Source: Microcaldota archaeon
GTDB lineage: Archaea > Micrarchaeota > Micrarchaeia > Micrarchaeales > CABMGC01
Length of the DNA stretch: 35,932 nt
Direction of reading: 5' to 3'
Assembly: GCA_021810375.1 (NCBI GenBank)
Contig: JAJZJB010000006.1
Coordinates: forward strand, 1 to 35,932
The position numbers were made by a program, and so were the translations under genes. How positions within the stretch are numbered: position 1 is the first letter of the stretch; every line of letters begins with the position of its first letter. The notes beneath the pieces are model-generated. The model saw only the letters and a list, made by a program, of their open reading frames with translations, was not told where the DNA came from and ran no database searches. This document shows, piece after piece, positions 31,547-35,932 of this stretch.

Positions 31547-32682
31547 TGTACCTCTCTCATAAGCGCAGTGTATAATCGTGCCAGTTTGCCTAGACTCTTC
31601 CTAGAAACCCATTCGTTCTGCGCATGTATATTTCCACCTGCAGGACCTATGGTAACGATTGGCAGTTTTAGTGAATTGAAAAGCACGTTGTCATCAGCAA
31701 CCGAGCTGCCATAATTCAGCCTGGGCTCCCCTACCGTGCTTTTAACCACCTTAAGTATCTTTCTTATGGTCTTGTTCTTGGTGTCGTTAAGATATGGCTC
31801 TATGTACGGCGTCTCCCTCTTCTTCACGTATACCATTACGCGGGTAAGTTCATGGAGCCTACCCCTAGCATGCATATCCGCTACAAGCATCTCAACTCTC
31901 CTCTTCGCGTCGGCAACAGTGCTTGGTGGCACAAGTTGTATGTCAAACTCCATGTGAGCCGAGTCTGGAACCGATAGACTTGTTGCTTTGCCCTCAAGCC
32001 TGCTGACGAATATGCCTTCCCTTCCTAGTCTCCTGTTGTATAAAAGCCTGAATTTTTTTACCGACTCGGCTATCTTGGCAGCTTCATCTATGGCATTTAT
32101 GCCCCTTTGCGCATTTGCCCCATGTGACGCAAGTCCCCGGATATCCAATGCTATCACTGTCCTCCCCCTCCTACCCATAGTGACTACGTTAGCGCCTCCT
32201 GTGTAGTGCTTAGAATCTCCGGGTTCGCATGATAAAGCAAAGAGTATATTCCTGAACCAGTTTTGTTTCTCAATAACTGCTTTCCATACCCCTTCTGATA
32301 TATTCTCCTCTCCTACACAGAAAAGAAGTTTTATCTTTCTGTCAGTATCTAAAGTTATTGCATTTAGTATCGCCGAGATTCCTCCTTTCATGTCACAACT
32401 TCCAAGCCCGTAAAGTCTGTCGTTGTCCCTTGTAAGTTCAAAAGGATCGTTTCTCCAGTTTCCATACCTGGGGACTGTGTCCATGTGCCCATAAAACATT
32501 ATCGGCTTAGACTTGTTTCCGCGCTCTGCTAAAATATTAAATCTGTTCCTTGACAGATATTGGCGCTGGGTTGTAAAACCGTACTCCTCCAAGTATGATT
32601 CTATGAACTGCCCTATCCTTCCTTCGTTAGGGAAAGCAGAATCTATTCTAACAAGGCGCTTCAATATTTGTTCTATCTGCAT
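31543..32682 (-). CDS. M20-family metallopeptidase/deacylase
   Basis: A 379-residue zinc hydrolase of the ArgE/DapE/ACY1 group. Metal and catalytic motifs: MFYGHMDTVPR, YGLGSCDMKGGIS, FCVGEENISEG (catalytic Glu pair), CEPGDS and the C-terminal NIHAQNEWVS. Family enzymes remove acyl groups from amino acids, or split dipeptides. The substrate is not evident. The upstream gene (HExxH/GNAT-like) ends 16 bases before, suggesting a two-gene unit in which an acyl group could be added and removed, a speculative idea. Confidence 0.88.
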   Translation of the reverse strand: MQIEQILKRLVRIDSAFPNEGRIGQFIESYLEEYGFTTQRQYLSRNRFNILAERGNKSKPIMFYGHMDTVPRYGNWRNDPFELTRDNDRLYGLGSCDMKGGISAILNAITLDTDRKIKLLFCVGEENISEGVWKAVIEKQNWFRNILFALSCEPGDSKHYTGGANVVTMGRRGRTVIALDIRGLASHGANAQRGINAIDEAAKIAESVKKFRLLYNRRLGREGIFVSRLEGKATSLSVPDSAHMEFDIQLVPPSTVADAKRRVEMLVADMHARGRLHELTRVMVYVKKRETPYIEPYLNDTKNKTIRKILKVVKSTVGEPRLNYGSSVADDNVLFNSLKLPIVTIGPAGGNIHAQNEWVSRKSLGKLARLYTALMREVH

Positions 32683-32698
32683 AATTTCACGTCAAAGG

Positions 32699-33745
32699 CT
32701 AGTCTCTTAAGGCAACGCGTATAACGTCAAGGTCCTGCCTTGTTAGATAATTTACAACTAGCGTCTCGTAGTTTTCGTCTACCTTTGCATGGTAAGGCAG
32801 CATCCCAAACGGAACTCCGGTCCTTCCGTTCACGTCAAACACACTGAGATCGAAGTGTCTTCCTTGCGTTGCAGCTACATTAAGCGTCGGTGCCGTTATC
32901 ACAGTCTCGGCGTAGACTACGTTGAGGCCCATTGCCCTGTGATTCTCGCTTATGTGCCTGAGAAGCTCCGAAGAAACTGCAGAATAAACCCCGTTATTCT
33001 GGAACTGTTCCAGCACAGTGCTATCTGTTATCTCAAGTATCCTAAGAGCTTGCCCTGTATCAAGATTTATCGTTGCCACTTCGCCTACGGTTATTCCTGC
33101 CGGCTGCCCGTTTTTATACGCAGCAACTACTATATTGGCTTCGTTCTCAACAATCCGCAGCACCGCTTCTGGGGTCTTATACCCATGATTGCCTAGCAGC
33201 GCCACAAATGACTCTGGGTTGGCTTCCACATCCTCGCGTGTGATCCTCCCAGTAGTGACATCTTCAGCCCTTTTACGCAGGGCCATCGGGTTGAAGCTCT
33301 TCTCCTTCGCCTTGTTTATCACATCGAAATAATCCATTACTTTGTCTCTGGGTGGTAGTCCCTGCCCTCCTCCATTCCTTCCTGACTTATTGTGTCCCTG
33401 GTAGATTATGGAGAAACCAGAAAGCCCATCTCCCTGAAGAGGTATTCTAGCCTCGACGTGCCTGAGCTCATGTATCAAATCGTCCCTAACCACTGCTCTT
33501 ATGCTTAACCTAGTATAAGCCTCACTATCATTAACTGCACGCATTCCCTCAAAGAAAAGCCTGTCCAAATCGCAGGTCCTTTCCGGGCTATCTACTACCT
33601 CAGGTATGAAGCCCTTCAGCCTCTCTGCCGGTGTAGGTGATATCTGCCCTATCGGCCCTTGGCTTGTCCTGATCATCTCGTTCACAAAGTAGTCATTGAA
33701 CGTGCCTAACCTTGCAATCCGTGGTCTAATAGTGTTCATTTTCAT
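32699..33745 (-). CDS. HExxH- and GNAT-like protein of unknown function
   Basis: A 348-residue protein I cannot assign. Residues ~60-130 include DDLIHELRHVEARIP, a HExxH zinc-metallohydrolase-like motif (His92, Glu93, His96) with a possible third ligand at His118. Residues ~195-310 look like a GNAT acetyltransferase fold: ANIVVAAYKNGQPAGITVGEV, then RILEITDSTVLEQFQNNGVYSAVSSELLRHI, then NVVYAETVITAPTLNVAATQGRHF. A fold search is needed because both calls rest on pattern only. It starts at ATG 33745, behind minus-strand GTTTATATATATC, and precedes an M20 hydrolase. Confidence 0.6.
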   Translation of the reverse strand: MKMNTIRPRIARLGTFNDYFVNEMIRTSQGPIGQISPTPAERLKGFIPEVVDSPERTCDLDRLFFEGMRAVNDSEAYTRLSIRAVVRDDLIHELRHVEARIPLQGDGLSGFSIIYQGHNKSGRNGGGQGLPPRDKVMDYFDVINKAKEKSFNPMALRKRAEDVTTGRITREDVEANPESFVALLGNHGYKTPEAVLRIVENEANIVVAAYKNGQPAGITVGEVATINLDTGQALRILEITDSTVLEQFQNNGVYSAVSSELLRHISENHRAMGLNVVYAETVITAPTLNVAATQGRHFDLSVFDVNGRTGVPFGMLPYHAKVDENYETLVVNYLTRQDLDVIRVALRD

Positions 33746-33780
33746 CCGCTTGCCAGTGCTGCTATAACAATGAATTCCCT

Positions 33781-33793
33781 GATATATATAAAC
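33781..33793 (-). promoter_or_regulatory. TATA box for the HExxH/GNAT-like gene
   Basis: Minus-strand GTTTATATATATC, 36-48 bases before the ATG at 33745. Confidence 0.5.
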
Positions 33794-33814
33794 TATGTTA
33801 CTGCAATAACAAAA

Positions 33815-33826
33815 GTGTTATAAGTC
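33815..33826 (+). promoter_or_regulatory. TATA box for the ACT-domain gene
   Basis: GTGTTATAAGTC gives a transcript starting near 33842 that includes the strong SD GAGGTGA. A second element (GGTATATATAAC, 33834-33845) would place the start at the TTG itself. Confidence 0.4.
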
Positions 33827-33862
33827 TGTGGGTGGTATATATAACAGAGAGGTGAGGCTTTT

Positions 33863-34525
33863 TTGGTAACAGTGTCACATGTTGTAACAAGGATTCTTGA
33901 GGACATGCCCTTCCTTGAGGAAGCTCTTGTCCGCGATATAATAAACTACGCATATCTTGCCGAGATGATCAAGCCGCAGGTGGAGCAGGAGATGAGGAAG
34001 CATGTCAAGCGCGCAGCGATAGTCATGGCCATACGGCGGTTCAGGGAGACGCTCAGGAGCGGCTCTGTAGAGGCGCTTCACGTGGATTTCAAGGAGAGCG
34101 ACATCACCGTAAGATCAGGCATATTCGAGATAACTGTTGTAAAGGACAGAAATACTATAGAGCATATGCAGAAGCTATACGACATGGTTGATGTGCAGAA
34201 AGGTGATCTTCTTACAATAACCCAGGGCCTTTATGAGATAACGATCCTTTCCAACTCGAAGTACAAGCCCGAGATCCAGAAGCTCTTCGCAAAAGATCAA
34301 ACGCTCCGGGTTATCGACGGACTCTCATCGCTGATGGTAAAGGTTTCTATCGAAGCTGCCGACGCCGTGGGCCTGCTCTACATGCTTGTCAAGGCGCTGA
34401 GCTGGAATAACATAAACATAGTAGAGGTTGTCTCGACCCTTACAGAAGAAATCTTTATCATAAAAGAGGATGACACGGCAGTTGCATTCAATGCGGTCAA
34501 AGGCCTTGTTAAAGAGAGCAGGTAA
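33863..34525 (+). CDS. ACT-domain-containing protein
   Basis: A 220-residue protein. The N-terminal ~75 residues are helical (MPFLEEALVRDIINYAYLAEMI, KRAAIVMAIRRFRETL). The C-terminal half, around LRVIDGLSSLMVKVSIEAADAVGLLYMLVKALSWNNINIVEVVSTLTEEIFIIKEDD, resembles an ACT domain of the aspartate-kinase type, which binds amino acids. It is preceded by a segment that may be a second, divergent ACT-like unit. No kinase domain is present, so it may be a free-standing amino-acid sensor. The TTG start at 33863 follows the near-perfect SD GAGGTGA. It converges with the ferredoxin gene. Confidence 0.72.
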   Translation: MVTVSHVVTRILEDMPFLEEALVRDIINYAYLAEMIKPQVEQEMRKHVKRAAIVMAIRRFRETLRSGSVEALHVDFKESDITVRSGIFEITVVKDRNTIEHMQKLYDMVDVQKGDLLTITQGLYEITILSNSKYKPEIQKLFAKDQTLRVIDGLSSLMVKVSIEAADAVGLLYMLVKALSWNNINIVEVVSTLTEEIFIIKEDDTAVAFNAVKGLVKESR

Positions 34526-34978
34526 CTACTCCATATCTTTTTCATTCCATGTCTTTGCGTTTCCCTTCCTTCTTTTTGGAATGTAAGTATATTCGTGACC
34601 CCAGGGGTCCTTTGTCTTGACCTTGGTCGGCCTTACCTTCGTATACTTGGATAGCGAGAATTCGTCCTTGGCCGGTTCTTCAGTTAGCATAGGTCCCTGC
34701 CGCGTAGCATACTTTGGTTCCTTGTCTGCTTTCTCTATTGTTATGCAAGATACGGGGCATTCCTCCTGGCAGATCATGCAGCCTATGCACTTTGCAACCT
34801 GGATTGGATACTCGGTCATCGAGAGTTGCAGGGGTTCCTCTGACTTATCATCTTCAGGATTGGCATGCCTTGGCCTTGTAAAGTCAAGCGTGTTGACAGG
34901 GCACACATCCCCGCATATTCCGCAGGATATGCAGATATTGTTCTTGAATGTAAATTGGAATGGAACAGACTCACCCAG
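34526..34978 (-). CDS. Two-cluster 4Fe-4S ferredoxin, non-standard start
   Basis: An about 150-residue protein with two C-x2-C-x2-C-x3-CP sites, CISCGICGDVCP and CIGCMICQEECP, that would hold two [4Fe-4S] clusters, like NuoI-type and other electron carriers. The C-terminal ~80 residues are basic and Lys-rich. The supplied ORF begins at a GTG (34906) inside the first cluster and would lose its first three cysteines. The frame is open further upstream with no ATG, GTG or TTG, so I extend it to CTG at 34978 (reading (M)GESVPFQFTF). That start overlaps the stop of the upstream membrane gene. A +1 frameshift from that gene is another option. The partner is unknown. Confidence 0.6.
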   Translation of the reverse strand: MGESVPFQFTFKNNICISCGICGDVCPVNTLDFTRPRHANPEDDKSEEPLQLSMTEYPIQVAKCIGCMICQEECPVSCITIEKADKEPKYATRQGPMLTEEPAKDEFSLSKYTKVRPTKVKTKDPWGHEYTYIPKRRKGNAKTWNEKDME

Positions 34979-35762
34979 GTTTCTGCTGGCCCTGCTGCGG
35001 TTGCTGCGGAGGCTGCACCTCCTTGACTACCGGCTGCGGCTTAGGCTCTATGAATCTGTTGAATATGCCTCCCTTGAAGGATGACAATATTGCAATCAGG
35101 CCCATCAGCATAAGCAATCCAAAGCATATGTAAAAACTGTATATTGATAGCGCTGGATTTGCCTGGGAATTAAATGTTGCATAGAAATATCCCCATATAT
35201 TGCTTGTAGCGGTAGAGACTGTAGGCGGCAGCTTTGCTAGTTGTACTGCAGACTCGGTTACAAAGACAACTCCGACTATGTATAGCACTGACCCTATTAC
35301 AACAGCTATGGTCACAATACTATTCCAGAATGCCTCCTCATCGGTGTCCTTAATCAGCATGATAAGCAGTGCTAATGCAAAGAAGTCTATTGCAAGAGGT
35401 GCAAAGGGCACTGCTATTGGGAAATCCTGGTAGATGCCCGGCCAGAATAGCATAACGCCAAGGAATACAACAAGGAAGATGCTTGCATCGCGCAGGATTA
35501 TGAAGATAAGCCACCACACATCGGCAGCGACTCTAAGCGTGAACTTCTTGAGTATCCTCAGGAAATAGGTCCTTGCGATCTGAATGGAGATGGCCAAGAC
35601 AGTGAGCATCGTCAGCAATACTTCAATTGTATTCTCGGTATACGTGGCTGCTGTTGTAACTGCCTGGCTTGAGTTCAGTGCTTGGACAGTGACAACGGAC
35701 TGCTGTAAAATTACGCTATCTGCCCCAAATAACATTCCTATACCCGAATATGTAAACAGCAT
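34971..35762 (-). CDS. Five-helix membrane protein of unknown function
   Basis: A 263-residue protein with about five hydrophobic helices (IEVLLTMLTVLAISIQIA, LIFIILRDASIFLVVFLGVMLF, LAIDFFALALLIMLI, IVTIAVVIGSVLYIVGVVFV, SIYSFYICFGLLMLMGLIAIL). The N-terminus (first ~45 residues) is Thr/Ser/Gln rich, and the C-terminal ~25 residues are a Pro/Gln-rich tail (PKPQPVVKEVQPPQQPQQ). No family is recognised. Its stop is overlapped by the ferredoxin gene, so the two may act together in membrane electron transfer, inferred from the arrangement only. Promoter: minus GGATATATTTAAC within the end of asd. Confidence 0.65.
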   Translation of the reverse strand: MLFTYSGIGMLFGADSVILQQSVVTVQALNSSQAVTTAATYTENTIEVLLTMLTVLAISIQIARTYFLRILKKFTLRVAADVWWLIFIILRDASIFLVVFLGVMLFWPGIYQDFPIAVPFAPLAIDFFALALLIMLIKDTDEEAFWNSIVTIAVVIGSVLYIVGVVFVTESAVQLAKLPPTVSTATSNIWGYFYATFNSQANPALSIYSFYICFGLLMLMGLIAILSSFKGGIFNRFIEPKPQPVVKEVQPPQQPQQGQQKPG

Positions 35763-35800
35763 AAAGGTTATTAAGTTATCACGGCAGGTGGCTTGATTCA

Positions 35801-35815
35801 GTTAAATATATCCTT
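35801..35815 (-). promoter_or_regulatory. TATA box for the membrane-protein gene
   Basis: Minus-strand AAGGATATATTTAAC lies 40-50 bases before the ATG at 35762 and includes the last codons and stop of the upstream asd gene. Confidence 0.5.
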
Positions 35816-35932
35816 TAGACCTTAACAACTCCGCATTGAGCAAGGCTGCCCCAGCAGCTCCCCTGACAAGGTTATGCCCGAGCACCGTGAACTTGTAATC
35901 AAGGACATTGCACTTCCTTAGCCTTCCAACAC
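35802..35932 (-). CDS. asd: Aspartate-semialdehyde dehydrogenase, C-terminal fragment
   Basis: About 42 residues and a TAA stop enter from the right edge. They read VGRLRKCNVLDYKFTVLGHN followed by LVRGAAGAALLNAELL and end GYI, matching the C-terminus of archaeal-type aspartate-semialdehyde dehydrogenase (…HN.vRGAAGaa.LNAEL). The enzyme makes the precursor for lysine, threonine and methionine. The catalytic part is outside the window. Confidence 0.8.
   Translation of the reverse strand, partial: VGRLRKCNVLDYKFTVLGHNLVRGAAGAALLNAELLRSKGYI

Noticed and set aside
1-35932. tRNA, rRNA, CRISPR arrays, insertion sequences
   Set aside because: No cloverleaf, no spaced direct-repeat array and no transposase were seen by eye; a tRNA with introns could be missed without a dedicated scan.

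Overview
The window is archaeal. Evidence: eukaryote-like ribosomal proteins (L7Ae, L24e, L30e, L31e, L39e, S19e, S28e), aEF-2, aIF6, prefoldin alpha, RNA polymerase subunit L, TATA-box promoters with short leaders, frequent TTG/GTG starts behind GGTGA-type Shine-Dalgarno sites, and a class III (pilin-like) signal peptide with the core QSATEYLMTYGWAILIIAIV. Compact, tightly packed genes, low-complexity tails on ribosomal proteins, and a pyruvate dehydrogenase complex plus succinate dehydrogenase and fumarase suggest a small-genome DPANN archaeon of the Micrarchaeota (ARMAN-2-like) type. The lineage is my inference; only archaeal origin is directly supported.

Layout. 1-1.3 kb: 3' end of thiI, converging on an L7Ae-S28e-L24e operon whose leader carries a candidate L7Ae-binding kink-loop. 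1.3-5.1 kb: a relic of a surface-protein gene, an unknown 417-aa gene and a large membrane-anchored glycine-rich surface protein. 5.2-9.0 kb: L30e-S12-S7-EF-2 translation operon (no nusA). 9.3-10.9 kb: pilin-signal DUF2341-like surface protein. 11.1-15.6 kb: sdhA-sdhC-sdhB-fumarase operon, with the iron-sulfur subunit carrying its own two-helix membrane segment. 15.8-17.1 kb: a type IV pilus/secretion-type ATPase. 17.2-21.7 kb: the archaeal cluster S19e-PDCD5-L39e-L31e-aIF6-prefoldin alpha-FtsY-ITPase. 21.8-23.6 kb: rpoL, a DUF99 gene and an agmatinase-family gene. 23.6-24.2 kb: a small unknown gene behind a long inverted repeat. 24.2-29.7 kb: PDH complex (E1alpha, E1beta, E2, E3) and NAD kinase. 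29.7-31.5 kb: pentapeptide-repeat protein, nucleotidyltransferase, small unknown gene. 31.5-33.7 kb: a HExxH/GNAT-like protein paired with an M20 peptidase/deacylase. 33.9-35.9 kb: ACT-domain protein, a two-cluster ferredoxin with an unusual start, a five-helix membrane protein, and the 3' end of asd.

Together: PDH makes acetyl-CoA and NADH from pyruvate, Sdh and fumarase cover two TCA steps, and NAD kinase at the end of the pdh operon links to NADPH supply. The rest is information processing and cell surface. No tRNA, rRNA, CRISPR array or insertion sequence was found. The observations I rate most worth checking are the L7Ae leader kink-loop, the inverted-repeat leader near 24 kb, the SdhB membrane fusion, the ferredoxin start, and the G-domain substitutions in EF-2.
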